In this document: positions 5,898-5,899 of the stretch, one piece after another
Layout: the number at the start of each line of letters is the position of its first letter
Position numbering within the stretch: position 1 is the stretch's first letter
Assembly (NCBI GenBank): GCA_900550005.1
Contig: URQL01000112.1
Location: forward strand, 1-5,899
Source of the DNA: an uncultured Erysipelotrichaceae bacterium
Lineage (GTDB): Bacteria; Bacillota_I; Bacilli_A; Erysipelotrichales; Coprobacillaceae
Length of the DNA: 5,899 nt
Direction: 5' to 3'
Program-made: the position numbers and the translations under genes
The notes under the pieces: model-generated
Databases searched by the model: none
The model's input: only the letters and a program-made list of their open reading frames with translations
What the model was told of the DNA's origin: nothing

Positions 5898-5899
5898 GA

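Overview
The window is AT-rich, with TAA stops on all five complete genes, strong A/G-rich ribosome binding sites and tightly packed genes on one strand. This points to a low-GC Firmicute. The protein style (HAD proteins with the DMDGLMFDT motif, a PhoR-type kinase, a short-form ManA) would suit an Erysipelotrichia-like or related gut lineage, but that placement is inference and the sequence does not settle it. All five complete genes read on the + strand and there is no intergenic stretch over about 90 bases.

Layout: (1) Positions 1-27 may be the last codons of an upstream gene whose stop overlaps the next start. (2) Positions 24-1373 encode a single polypeptide made of two complete HAD phosphatase domains in tandem. 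(3) Four bases later comes a type II-like L-asparaginase without a signal peptide (1378-2358), probably cotranscribed with the HAD gene. (4) An 87-base gap holds three direct repeats of the TTAACA type at an exact 11-base period, which looks like a Pho box. It is followed by a PhoP/PhoB-like response regulator (2446-3153) and an overlapping PhoR-like sensor kinase (3134-4831). (5) An imperfect hairpin that starts inside the kinase stop codon may be a terminator. An extended -10 promoter then drives a class I mannose-6-phosphate isomerase, manA (4912-5847). (6) The last 50 bases hold a likely promoter for the next gene, inside an 11-bp inverted repeat.

How the genes work together: the response regulator and kinase form one phosphate-type two-component operon, probably autoregulated through its own Pho box. 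The HAD protein and asparaginase form a separate metabolic pair with no known functional link. ManA interconverts mannose-6-phosphate and fructose-6-phosphate and appears to be its own transcription unit.

Most of the window is ordinary chromosomal housekeeping. I see no mobile element, CRISPR array, tRNA or rRNA, and no convincing undescribed multi-gene system. The two items most worth a second look are the gapless double-HAD protein, with a junction suggesting fusion of tandem genes by loss of a stop codon, and the Pho-box array in front of the two-component genes.
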